Position numbers and translations under genes: made by a program
DNA from: Lethocerus indicus
Taxonomy: Eukaryota > Arthropoda > Insecta > Hemiptera > Belostomatidae
Length of the DNA: 64,000 bases
Assembly: GCA_019843655.1 (NCBI GenBank)
Contig: JACDQD010000007.1
Span: 24,136,365 to 24,200,364 of the forward strand
Direction: 5' to 3'
Shown: positions 25,137 through 36,612 of the stretch, piece by piece
How positions within the stretch are numbered: the stretch's first letter is position 1
Layout of the letters: the number at the start of each line of letters is the position of its first letter
Notes under the pieces: generated by a model
Seen by the model: the letters and a program-made list of their open reading frames with translations, nothing else
Told to the model about the DNA's origin: nothing
Databases searched by the model: none

Positions 25137-27671
25137 CTGCCCAATACTTCGGCCGAATCGTATTCCACCGTATGAAAACAGTAAAAGAGATATTTCCTTA
25201 TATTATATTTCCGATCCGTGTATTTTAATTACACGAAAATCATTATACAGAATAAAGATGCGGAATTGAATATATGGGGAACATCTGAGAGGAGTCCCGC
25301 CTTCACTCCAAAAATTTATAATATTCCTTGTTTAGCGCCCTCACAGCGTTACTGCCGCCGCACCTTCGAATCGCTAGGACGATACGCCAACCGGATCTAA
25401 CAATATAATCACTTCCTCCCAGGTGGTACATTTTCCGCCTATAACCGTCGGTGTTCTTTAAGCCTCACCCCTGGGGTATATTATTGGTGCGGGTCACAAA
25501 AAATTATTTCAATAAGAAAAAAGAACGCTTGTCGCACGAGGTTAAAGGTTTGCGGCGGGGACAAGGTTCGGGTCGTGTTCGGGCATAATCAAGGGTGGAA
25601 AAATACGTCCCTTCTCGGGCCATTTCCGGTAGGTGGTCATCCACGTCAGGGTCTAGACAACATTCAGGTAAGACCTTCCCTAAAGGCACGGACATGATTA
25701 ATAACGTAGAATCGACCCGTGTACGACACGCAGAACTAAAAACTAATATCTTACTAAGAATATAACCGAAGAAGTAGGAGGCGGACGGGTTAGAACAGAG
25801 GGTAAATCTTTTAGCGTTTTATCCGGGCCGACCTTTGGATGTCGGCTAAATAAACAGGCGCTTCCAATAAACAAGACAGGCATGAACGAAGGTAGAACCT
25901 CAAAGGTAGTTCAAGCCGTTCACTTCACAGGCCGGTTAATTCTGGAGGTCCCGAGAGCAACGATCCTCAGAAGTGTCCGCCTACAGGCCACGTAAAAGCC
26001 AACCTTCCAATATTCGCACGCGTTTCCGAAAACCCAACCCAGCACCCCAGAGAAACTTTAAAACAATAATTATCAAAATTAAATTAATTTACCGACCTGT
26101 CCAGTAAACATTTGAGAGTATTCATGTGAAAGCCAGATAATGAACCTACCGTCAAATTTTCAATACGAATTCCCAGCACTGTAGGAATTAAAATTTAATT
26201 ATGTGTTATAGCGAGAGCCAATTCAATTTCAAACTTCAATTACACATAATATACTCCTAAAATACGGAAGGAAGAGTTGTAAATATAACGGGAAACGACG
26301 AGCAATAATGAGCAACATCGAATACGATATTCCGAATACTCGCGCAACATTTAATATAAAACGAACAGGAAACGTGACATAGGGATAAGTTATATATAGG
26401 GAGAAGATTTAGTCAGGGGAGTGCCGTTTGCCGCCGGCCCTTTGGCAGTCGACCTCCGATAAAAATGAATATCTACATCCAGGATACAATACATTAATGT
26501 CAGACGATGGCGAACAGTTATATGTAAACGTGTTATAGTGCTTCTGTACGGGCGGTATGTTCCCCTCCCCCCCTCACACCAAAACACACAGGTGTGTTCG
26601 TGTGTGTGAGGACGTGGGCGTCACACGCCCTTTTCCGAGCTCAGCACACCTATATATACACACACGCACACGCACAGGGGCACACAACGACTAATTCAAA
26701 TACGATAAACCTACATCTATCTTACATCTACATGTCTCTATCGTTTATGCGGCCTCCGACAACTGACTTACGATCGGGTCGCTTTCATAACGTCGGAACG
26801 GAATATAAAGAAAAAAAAAACAACCCCGCCATGGGTGTGTACGGACATCGGCGAAGAGGAAAATTTGGAATGGGCCCAAAAATATTTGTTTTTTTCCCCC
26901 CAAAATTTATTGACGCTAATTCGGCCGACGACACTCGACTCTTGTACGAATACGATTCGCGCGAGAAAAAAATTTTAATCTATTGAATACATTGGGCAAC
27001 TGACGTATTTGATGAAAAATTCTACAGGCGTACCGACATAAGTGAAACAAATGAACGTATTAATAAATAGCAATCGCGGCCCGCGCTTTCAGGGCACGGT
27101 ATTATGCCATGGATATTTTTAAATTGAATTAAATTTAAAAAATCTCACACAGTAGGAGTCCAATTTTGTACACTGACTTTGATATTTTTTTATACTTTAA
27201 AGTTGAATCTTACATCTTACCCCTTTTAACGCGCGAAATTTTTATTCTAAAATCCTTAATAGCTAAATATTTTTTTTAAAAAACGGCGGTAATCGGTAAT
27301 TAAAATGTAAAATAGAACTCGGGGGAAACTTTAAGAAAACATTTTTCCAAGTTTCTCTACCAAACTTTGTACAGTGCCCGCGCTTGATTATATGCATCCC
27401 TGACACGGCCGAGAGAACGGCGTAATCCATTTGCAAAATTGGCCCGTAAATTCAACTCTCCTTTCCCCGATGGGAAATTTCGAAAATTGTTCCAACTAAA
27501 TTAAGACCGTAGGTCGTGTAAAATATACGACCTTTTTCCCACTTCTGCGAAATCCGCGGCAGTTTGCTTTAAATATTAGCCTTTTTTTTCTAAACGACCG
27601 CCAGAAAAATAAAAATGGGACGACTTTGAAGTCCTAGAGCGGAGGAGGGTATTTACAGGCGACCGCATCCT
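25137..27671. other. Anonymous non-coding DNA with cryptic AC/GT tracts
   Basis: No gene is recognised. Between 26574 and 26688 the plus strand carries CACACCAAAACACACA, then GTGTGTTCGTGTGTGTG, then TATATATACACACACGCACA, so interrupted AC and GT tracts lie opposite one another and could pair. The frame at 26594-26986 runs through this simple sequence. The rest is A+T-rich with T runs near 27185 and 27270. Confidence 0.55.
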
Positions 27672-27705
<34 letters not shown>

Positions 27706-27707
27706 GA
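27672..27707. repeat. (GA)n microsatellite
   Basis: GA tract of about 17 units with one interruption (GAGAGAGATAGAGAGA) and a GGAGGAGAGG tail. Confidence 0.95.
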
Positions 27708-29504
27708 GGAGAGGATTGTGGCCGAAACTCGTTCCGGACAATAATTCATTCCGACGTTGAAATATTGTCAAGAGGTCCTAAATCTGAGCCGATCGTTTAT
27801 GTACGATACGACGTAGTCGACCGCTTCTCAAGATTTATCGATTTGGAAGTTTTATGGAAATCAGTTCAAAAGGGTTTAATCCGACAGCGCGGCGGCCTCT
27901 CGCCCGAGAGCCGGCCTTGTTCGGCGAAGACGCGCGGCAAAAATACACCCCTGTATTATTATGAATCTAAAACTAACACGCCTCCGCTATAGAAATTTCA
28001 TCTAGTTTTCATCTCGCGGCAGTAAAATTGATCACTATAGGAATTTATGTTTGAAGTCTACCGGCGATTCTGAAAATTAAGGTACACTCATGCAAATTCA
28101 ACCGCGTGATGACTAGAAAGGACGAAGAACCTTATTACTTCCTGTTTCCGGTCTATTGTTTCGTTATAACGTGACATTTTTTTCGCCGATGAGTTATTGA
28201 TTACGAATGATGAATTATTAACGGACTCTGAAGTGAAAACGTTTCACCGCACTAAGCGAAAGGAAGTTAAAACGGTGAAAACGGGATTATGAGAGGTAAA
28301 CGGGATTGGTTCTAGCGCTAAATTGATCTAGTGATGATTTAAAAACCGCCCGAAATTTCAAACAAGGAATTTCGTAATGGGTTAACGGGGAGTGGCAAGT
28401 GCTTTAATTGGTAACGCTACTGTAAACTGCTTCAGAAAGGTCAACCGGGGACGCCTCCACCCGATTGTCGAGGCAACGCGACAGGAAGTGCCCGGGAAGT
28501 GCCGAACGAAAATAATGAGGTGGACTTTACCCGGGGAAGTTTTGCTAGAGTAGTCCTCGGAAAGTGCTCGGTGCGACGGCGAATGATTACCGCTTACAAT
28601 TAAAATGCCACTCTCAAAGGGGGCCGGGAGAAAAAAGAAATACTCGCCCATTCGCGCCGCTCTTAAGCCCCTTTAAAAAAAAAGAAAGAGAGAAAGAAAA
28701 AAAGCCCGGACGCGTCGTGTGCCCGCCAGTGGAAAAGGTAACAATGTCCCCCCCGTGGAATTACTTTACCGTTTTGGCCACGCTCCAAACACCAAGCTCT
28801 TGCGCCACATACCTGAAACAAGAAAACGACCGCCATTAGCATAACTGTCATTCGTCAGCCTTAATAGATAAAATAAGGCAGAAATACACAGTGACCGAAT
28901 ACAATCGGCAGTTTATATGTACATTAACCGGAGGCATTAATTCGAGAGTCAATTCCGAGACTTCTTACGCGCGTTTGTCCGATAGCACTTGCGCCGAGTA
29001 AGCTGTCAGTAACTATTCTTCAATTGAAAAAAGTGGGTCTAACGTTCGTAGGGGAAACGTCGGCACGTGAGAAACCTTAGGCTCATAAAGAAATATGTAT
29101 TCATTAAGGAATAATGGGTATTTCACAACAATTAACTGGGTTTCATATAAAGAATGTTAACCTGTCTCGTAGTAAGCAGTTTGAAACGCCTAATAGAAAT
29201 TACTTCGTTTTAAAACCGGAGCCAATTATTTTACGATTGATTAAATTAAATTCCACACTATAACTACTAGTCATTTATTAGATGTATAGAGAGAGAGCCG
29301 CATTCAATAACTCTCTACCAACAACCGTCGTTCTTAACTCGTAGGAAAAAGTAAACAGTTAATATGTCCATACTATTATAACATATAAATTAGGTTCTTA
29401 AGGTTTATCTATTCTACGAAGTCAGCAAGCAGATTCAATTCTAAATTTTGGTACAAGAAATTAGTGGCCAACAGCTCAGCATATAGACGGCTGTCTACCG
29501 AAGA
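27708..29504. other. Anonymous non-coding DNA
   Basis: No gene is recognised. A pure purine tract of A and AG runs lies at 28674-28707. Open frames near 28382-28851 overlap on both strands and read as low-complexity sequence. Confidence 0.5.
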
Positions 29505-29539
29505 CTGAGAGCTGGCTGAGAAGCCGAAACCGGTCTAGA
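29505..29539 (+). repeat. Copy of the CTGA...GCCGAAACCGGTCTAG motif
   Basis: The sequence begins CTGAGAGCTGGCTGAGAA and ends GCCGAAACCGGTCTAGA. The second half is identical over 16 bases to the reverse complement of the arm motif of the fold-back element at 33961-34126 (TCTAGACCGG style arm); the first half is a looser match to CTGAAGATGGCGAGCA. No inverted partner was found nearby, so this is an isolated motif or a shard of a related element. Confidence 0.5.
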
Positions 29540-29580
29540 ATTAGGCAGTATCAGCGTGGGGAGACAAAAGATCGCAAGAA

Positions 29581-29778
29581 TTAATCCATTTCATAACATT
29601 CACAGCTGTCCTCTTCGGACAGTCTGGCCAAATGCCAGTAGAACGTTGGGGTACATGGCAGTTTGGTTTTCAACCGTTTTCTAAGCACAGCGACGTATTT
29701 AACCCGCTCTCTTCGAATTAAGCCCCGAACAAGCCCGTCATGGTCAACTCTATACAATGGCGGAACGGGCACGGTCAA
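29581..29778 (-). pseudogene. Possible LINE ORF2 C-terminal fragment
   Basis: The reverse-strand frame of 65 codons ends in a stretch containing FYWHLARLSEEDSCECYEMD. This resembles the region of many non-LTR retrotransposon polyproteins where a short helix precedes a Cys-x-Cys-x-Glu-x-Asp cluster shortly before the carboxyl end. Upstream it reads VLRKRLKTKL. The frame stops at the point where the family would normally continue to a conserved His, so a frameshift or stop is implied. No poly(A) tail or target-site duplication was identified. This call rests on resemblance alone; a chance frame is a fair alternative. Confidence 0.3.
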
Positions 29779-30771
29779 CGGCTAAAAGTCAAAACCGAGT
29801 ACCGTTATATACAGCGCTTCCAGATAAACGGGGAGCGCATTCCTCTGTCCTTCCCCTTCCTCTTCCGCCCTTCCGTCCCGCCTCCGCCCTCACCTTCTTC
29901 CGGGATACCTGACGACGACGAAGGACAACGAGTACGGGGTCTCGACCGTACAGCAAGTTGAACAATACCGGTAACGAAATAAAGAGCAGCCAGGTAGACG
30001 CAATGGAATCAAAAGGTGGAGTCATGTAAAATAATGAAGCACTGTGTAGGAATATGGTAGCATTAGCTAAATGAATATGAGTGAATATATTTTGTAATGC
30101 TAACCTATCATTAGTTGATGATCACGACGGAAATATCTATTTCATGAATGTCCAGTTTGCGTTAAGAGTTTATTGAGTATTCAATTTGGATCATTTGAAA
30201 ATAAAGACACAGCTACCTCTTAAAACTGGTCTATTCGGATGGTGACGATTTCCGTACGATTGCATACATTAAATGTATTATATTCTGGGCATGATGTGTC
30301 GCTTGGGACTCGGCCATGGCGGCCAAATAAATCACGCCCAGACTGACAGCTTTTTAATTGCCGTCGGCCGCCTATCAATATATCGGACGACGTTATCGCC
30401 GCTGCACAATCTCCTTTTGTTCCGGCCTAATAGATCGTGGTCTACGCCGTCTGGATATTGACTTTTTTTGGGGGACACGCACAGAAAACAAAACGCGGAT
30501 GGAGCACTTCCGCATTGACGAGATATTGACAACGTCAAAACAGAACGGGCCTCTTGGGCCTTCAGCAATAATGCAACATATGAACACTCCGATCGTACAA
30601 AAATGTTAAATATGTTTCTCAACAGTGGGACGGGGGATTCTGAGAGCTAAAAATACTCCGAATATAACGAACGGGCGAAGGCTTCCGCGACCTGAATTCG
30701 AATTATTACTATCGTACATTGTCTATATTAAAAGAGAGAGATTTTCCCATACAAACTGGTGGTGTCGGACC
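29779..30771. other. Anonymous non-coding DNA
   Basis: No gene is recognised. Frames of 60-96 codons overlap on both strands at 30332-30622, which argues against any one of them being coding. A CCTTCC/CCGCC-rich patch lies at 29846-29900. Confidence 0.5.
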
Positions 30772-30808
30772 CTGATGATGGAGCCAAGTAAGAATTCCGA
30801 AACGTCGG
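30772..30808 (+). repeat. CTGATGATGG...TTCCGAAACGTCGG motif
   Basis: CTGATGATGG at 30772-30781 is followed after 13 bases by TTCCGAAACGTCGG at 30795-30808. This layout (CTGAnGA, a short hairpin here formed by GGA/TCC, then CCGAAAC) is the same as in the fold-back arms (CTGAAGATGGC...GCCGAAACC) but with different stem bases. From memory, similar strings are common near the ends of Penelope-like and other retroelements in animals. No body of such an element could be identified around it. Confidence 0.45.
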
Positions 30809-32743
30809 ATGCAGGCCACACCCAGGGCAGCTCCGGGGGGGAATCGCCCGAGTGTTCTTCGAAAACAGGAATAATTTTGGAAAGATAGGGGGGTTCAATT
30901 CTTCAAATATAAACGAATATTAGCAATTGGAGAAAATATTATGTCGTATACCGAATTTCGCTGAGATTTAAGACTCTACCTCGTCTAAGAACTCAAGAAC
31001 AACCGCTTAAATATTAAAACTGAGTCTGTTCTGTAAGCATTTTGAATGAAACAAAACCTAGATTTGTTCCCTAAAATAGTTGTAGTAAAAACACAGAACT
31101 TCCAGTGCCGTACGGATAAAAACGATAACAGATAAAAAGTGGTACTAATTTTTTCAACATTCAAAGATGACATATTAGACAAGATCTACGCTAGAGACAG
31201 CAGACGGTGTATGAGAGACAAGCAACAGACGCGTTCCTGTACGCCTTTTAGGCGTAACAAATCCTAAAAGATTACATCTGACATTTCCTACCGTTCTTAT
31301 ATATGACGTTATACGCCAATTATGTAATCGATAGAGAAATCGAATATTCTAAAAATGTCTATATACGGCGTCGGCCTATTTTCAAGAATACCGCAACGTA
31401 TAGACAATTCTCATACGGCTCTCGGTTTGGCCAAACACTGAAAATCGATTTACCCGAAGGATTGGCCAGCCTCGGCTTTTATCGCACAAATTAGCCATTC
31501 GGTCCTTTCTACTGTATATTCAAAAACACGATATGAGAGTGAAATAAGAAATAAAACAAAGCCTACAGAGAAACAACCTGTTTCTCCGATAATTGTAATT
31601 CAATCCTCCAATCCCTATCGATTCGCACCGAACCCAGGAATCCCTCACTTATGTACATGTAAAATTATCATTCATCTCGGAGATAAGGTGTCCATAAAAC
31701 GATACATTTGTTCAAATCAGTACCAATTTACATTTAATTTTGATAGCAACAAGGCACAATTCTGGTAGGCAGATTGGGGGGGGGGGGAAGGGAATAAAAA
31801 CATTTTTTACAGAATTGAATATGTCCAGTGGGCCGAAATGAGGCCGAGATACACTTTATCGGTAACGACGTAAGAATTGAGAGAATGCCCGGTCATGTGT
31901 AACAATAACGCCGGCCCGATACCAACCACAACACGGTTCCGAACAAGCGCCAGATGGAGGACTCCTACTTCCAGGAATATCCCATATTTCATTATTCTCG
32001 TCCGGTCGCTGCTTCCCTTTATTATACTGCCAAAGCTTAATTAACAACGGCCCACAATGTCCTCTCTACACCGGAATTAATGTCGAAATCGAACCTTTGC
32101 GTCCCCCACCATTTACACAGTCGACCAATATGGGCGTAAATATATATCATATTACAGAGTACAATACGGTATTTAATATTCCGCAATAACGCAAAAATGT
32201 ATTGAACCGAGCGGAGATATTTCATGACAAAATTAATAATTCAGTATTCGACGAACTGTTAGTTCTTCGAACAAGCACTAAGACCAGAATGGTTTCAAAG
32301 CGATAGATGATTTATTAAAGTTTCGTAAGGAAGTTATAATAAGAATTCTATAACGTAATATATTCATAATTATTCACAAAGTTCACACTTTAATTGATGG
32401 AATATTCGGGCGATTTGGAAACTCCACTTCAATTATTTCTCTTCCCGAAACCCGTTCACATTTTATACGGGCGTTACGCCACCTGCATCTGGGAGTGGCC
32501 TCCCTTCAGGCACCATTCGGATACGATGCAGTTTTAGGAGGCCACAACTATCGCAATAAATTAAATTTCGATTTCTTCTGGAGATTACGAAGCACCACGC
32601 GATCGATTAATGCAGAGTGAAATTATTTACGAGCATAAATGGTGTGACCATTATTTTAAGCAAGGATTATCGAAAATGTGCCAATTTCCGTTTTTGGAAA
32701 TAACTATAAATAAGTATTATTCCATAATCAATGATCAACAAAG
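30809..32743. other. Anonymous non-coding DNA
   Basis: No gene is recognised. A 12-G run lies at 31776-31787. The block is moderately A+T-rich, with short frames only. Confidence 0.55.
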
Positions 32744-32755
32744 AGTATGTTTTAT
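32744..32755 (+). repeat. Flanking direct repeat, left copy (fold-back element copy 2)
   Basis: AGTATGTTTTAT occurs here and exactly again at 32921-32932, immediately on either side of the fold-back element. It is read as a 12-bp target-site duplication. Confidence 0.75.
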
Positions 32756-32920
32756 AGTTTAACGTACCTGTTTTGTGATCTACGAGGGGTTGGAATACCG
32801 TAGATTACGTGTGTTTCTGTCTCCTCTTGCTAGACCGGCATCCTCACTGCACTGAAACCGGTCTAGCAAAAGACCAAACCGGCGAGAGGAGACAGAAACA
32901 CTAGAACACTAGAAATCTAC
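32756..32920 (-). mobile_element. Fold-back element copy 2, compact form
   Basis: About 165 bp. The left part reads TACCTGTTTTGTGATCTACG and then GGGGTTGGAATACCGTAGAT, very close to copy 1. The right part reads GAGAGGAGACAGAAACACTAG and stops at GAAATCTAC, short of the GGTATTCC reached in copy 1. The inner arms GCTAGACCGG (32829-32838) and CCGGTCTAGC (32858-32867) pair perfectly around a 19-bp loop containing CATCCTCACTGCACTG, which is also present in the inner arm of copy 1. Much of the long inner inverted repeat of copy 1 is therefore missing. It encodes no protein. The conserved left end and shortened right end put it in the same orientation as copy 1. Confidence 0.78.
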
Positions 32921-32932
32921 AGTATGTTTTAT

Positions 32933-33953
32933 GTTATTTTTCGATTTCTCCGGATCCGAGTCCTGACCTAAGGCAGATTTTTGAGGCCCCCCCTCCAGAG
33001 AGGGGGGAGGGGAATAACACGGGCTCTAGTTAACAGTTTTACGAGGAGAGCATGAGTCTATTTCTTGAGCCGTGTTGTATGCAAATCGGAGGGTCAGCCG
33101 GGTCCCGCCGGCGCATTAACATAATCCCCTCCTCCAATGTAAACTCGTGAAAAGACGCACGCCGGGTTAGGTGTGATCCCACAGAGGCGGGGGGGAGGAC
33201 GCAGGAAAATATATACGCTCAATCTAAAGGTGAGACTGACGTAATTAAAAACGTAAAGGGAAAATGCGAAGCCGCTTGCCGAAATAACACTGTAATAATA
33301 TTTCAGAGAATATACAATAAGGACCTTGCGCCCGCATTATACAGGAAAAACAGTGTTGTACTAAAGTATGAAGTTGGGAAAATATTATCGCAACTGCTTA
33401 AAAATTCATTCAATGGTTCTATGGGGGGATTTTTTAAATTTCATTCACTCGTCTCATTGGAGGTATTACTTTCCATACGTTCCACGTACATGACTCCAGG
33501 TAGGTAACTGTTAGGTTTGACCCTGCAGGCAACGAGGAAAACAAGTCTGTGACTTTTATAACCTTCCGCGAGCCGTCACCACTTCTTTAGTCGCAACATG
33601 ACACCGAATACAGGGGGGTAAAGGGTAACGGCGGTTTAATGCCGTTATTACCGAATAGAGTCCGCGCGTTCGGTACGCACTCCCGGTTTACAGATGCGGG
33701 TTACCCGCAGTTTCTCGCATGAAATACGCCCCGGAAATTTTCCACGGAGGCAGGCACCGAGTGTACCGATAACGGAATGCTCCTGGCGACGGCGAGAGGC
33801 CGGAACCGGTCCGGTGCAGGATAGAGATATATTATTAGAGATATATAATCTATTATATTACTTGCGTACGGACTCCATCGCACCGTGCAGCAGATGTAGC
33901 TCTTACAATTACGAGGGTTACAATAATTATATACGCGCGTAAGAAAACTGCAG
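32933..33953. other. Anonymous non-coding DNA between two fold-back copies
   Basis: No gene is recognised. A small perfect hairpin, CCCCCCT / AGGGGGG, lies at 32988-33007. A short tandem of AGAGATATAT units occurs near 33824-33848. Confidence 0.5.
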
Positions 33954-33960
33954 TAAGAAA

Positions 33961-34126
33961 TATCGTAGATTTCGTGTGTTTGTGTCTCCTCTCGCCGGTT
34001 GGGTCTTTTGCTAGACCGGTTTCGGCTGCTCGCCATCTTCAGTAGCGCTGTGAATCACTTTGGAAACAGTAACACGAAATCTACGGTATTCCAGCCCCTC
34101 GCAGACCAGAAAATAGTAAACTAACC
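33961..34126 (+). mobile_element. Fold-back element copy 3
   Basis: The left arm ATCGTAGATTTCGTGTGTTT, CTCCTCTCGCCGG, TCTTTTGCTAGACCGG, TTTCGGCTGCTCGCCATCTTC, AGTAGCG matches copy 1 closely. The inner region (CTGTGAATCACTTTGGAAACAGT) is reduced and the right arm retains only ACACGAAATCTACGGTATTC and then CCCCTCGCAGACCAGAAAATAG. The conserved outer end is therefore on the right, the opposite orientation to copies 1 and 2. An imperfect flanking pair, TAAGAAATAT (33954-33963) and TATGAAATAA (34127-34136), may be a decayed target-site duplication, so the boundaries are good to a few bases only. The reverse-strand frame beginning MASSRNRSSKRPNRREE is the arm translated and recurs at 40245. Confidence 0.72.
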
Positions 34127-34136
34127 TATGAAATAA

Positions 34137-36592
34137 TTTTTAAAATAATAAAATTCAGATTTCTAAGAATTTCTAGTTCAGATTATATACTAATTCGCCT
34201 GGGAATTCCAGCAGCTGTTTTGTGGACTCCTTATCATTCTCTAATTTTTGCCCAGCTTTTGTGCCTTTAAATATACGTTATGACGAATCATTAAAATGAC
34301 GTTCATATTTCAAACGTTATGATGAGGTGTTTAACTGTAAGATCTGTGTTTAATACAGGGGATCGTGATTTTGATTCTCCACAAGGTAGACGAGGATGCC
34401 TGTTTATTGACGGACGCTATGAATGCCTCAGAAGTTATTCATCAATACGTTCGACTCGTTCGTAAAATAATTTAAACTCGAAAAAACTTCCGCGTTCGTC
34501 CCGATAAAAGGGAAAGTGCGGCCTCCAGAGTCTTGCCTGCCCTCCACACGACCGGCCGTCGAAAATAGGGATAGAACGAAGGGGCGGCGGCCCGATGATA
34601 TATTAGCTATAAACTATAAGCTCGACGATAGAAAGCGATTACTTCCACGGCGAGAGATACAAATGAGCGATCAATCGATGGGCTCGACGTATCGTAAATC
34701 AAGTGGGGTGAGCGCGGAATAAATGGAGAAGAGGCAGGGGCTCTCGGGTGAAAAGTGAAAACCGAGCCCGGCACTGCTCCCTGACCGCAAATCAATTTTG
34801 CAACAATTGCCAGCCCCCTCCCACCATCATCCCCCGTGTCGCAACAACGCGCTCCCTCTTTAAGTCTAAACGCCCCGGGGACACGCTCCTATTAATTAAA
34901 GGCCAGAGAAAAAAGGTCATTCATTAGCATAACGCGTCCGACACAAAGTACCCATTCTGAAATAACGAAGTAGATGCCCAGTACTGATTGCGTTGTTGTA
35001 GCTTTTTTGCCTATCGAATAACGTGTTATTGGTAACAAAATATTTGCGGTCAATTCAACATATTACCGTAATGAAACTTTCTTACAGTACTGCCCTATTA
35101 ATACCAATTTTTATTTTTCCTTTATTTGTTAGGCGCAGTATTAGTAAGTTGGATTATATTAAGCATGTCCTACAAAAAACAAATTTAACTAAACAAGTGT
35201 TGGAATATGACGAAAAAAAAATTCTGGCCACTAATATTATTAATAGTAGGGATCCCCAAATATTTTTTATTAATGAGACACAACCTTCCTGTCGGGAGAT
35301 TTCATAGACGGTCCGGAAATGGGAAAGGCCCGAGAAGGAACGCCCGTCCGTCCAGTTAATTAATTAAACGCAGGACGAGAGAGGGACCCGCGTCGACCGC
35401 TAAAACAGGTTCAGCGGCTCTGGGGGGGGGGGGCTTTGCAGTGCGGACATCTTATGAATAACATCCACCGCGCTGCCGCCGTACGCAGGCTTCACCTGAA
35501 GACTATTAGTTTAAGCGAGCCATCGTAGAAATTTCTCTTCAGTGTTGAAGGGGCTCAACGTGAGCGAGAAGGGACAACATTGTTCCGACCGGCGAAGACA
35601 ATGTCACGTACAAAATACAAACGATATAATGCTCCGTCGATACAATCTAATATAAAATAAATAATTGAAGACTGTAAAATATCGGTTTGCCGCAATAAAA
35701 ACTATCCAGTATCCTTCGACCGTGGTCTCCCAGTCAACGGTGAAATACAGGCGGAGCTTCGCATTATTTTACGAAACAAATTTATAGAAAACCGCATTCG
35801 GCAACGCCGCCGCCGATACAAAAGAATGCCGTCACCTCGGCATTCCCATTTATCGGAGAGTCGTTCGATAGTTGCAGTTCAAGGCGACTCGGTCGTATAC
35901 GGCACGGAGTAATATGAGAAAAAAAAACCCGGCGTACACACTCAATTACGTTCGATTAATTTTGCGGAGGCGTGATTAATACACGGCCGTATCTCCCCGA
36001 CACGGTTACCAGCCGCCGAACTCTTTCGTGTCCCATGAAATTTATTAATCCCGCGCCTCCAATCATATACGGCAAAGCCGGATGGGCGGGGAAACAGGGG
36101 GTAAGAGGAACTTAAGGGCAAAGGGCGGCCGTGATTAACGGGTGGCGTAAGTAAAGCGAAAAAGGAAACACCGGAGCAGAACTACCAAATCTACGCCGGG
36201 ACCAGTCTTGCCTTAAACGCGGCAGAAAGAGTTCGTTCGGCGGGTTTATCCCAAGGCGCGGTATTAAATACGGCCTCCCAGTACGGAATATCCCTCCTCG
36301 GTAAGACGGGGCCAAAAACGTCGGCAATGGCCGCCCGAGGAGGCGCCGATTGAAACGAAATAAGCGGAATTCGCCCCGTACTTTTCAAGTCTTAACCTCG
36401 AACCGACAAAGTAAACGGCCCGCTTCAAAAATCAATCGTCAAAGTTTCCAGACGGATGATATGCCGGCCAAGGAGGTCGGGAAAAGTTTATTCATTCATA
36501 GCGAAACTTTCTACAGCAGCTAAGGATTTTTCTTCATCCGTTTTTTCAAGATATGCGCACACTCTTGCGACCTCTTGTTCGGGACCTGCTTT
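34137..36592. other. Anonymous non-coding DNA
   Basis: No gene is recognised. A run of 12 G lies at 35422-35433. About 36110-36370 is G+C-rich with overlapping short reverse-strand frames that show no domain. Confidence 0.5.
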
Positions 36593-36612
36593 CTAGACCG
36601 GTTTCGGTTTCT
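36593..36612 (-). repeat. Short shard of fold-back family arm
   Basis: TCTAGACCGGTTTCGG is identical to the corresponding stretch of copy 3 (CTAGACCGGTTTCGG) and then diverges. Only about 16 bases match, so it may be a remnant or a coincidence. Confidence 0.35.

Noticed and set aside
26916..26950. NSADDTRLLYEY in a plus frame, recalling the YADD/FADD box of reverse transcriptases
   Set aside because: No flanking reverse-transcriptase motifs are present in any frame, and the frame upstream is simple-sequence translation.
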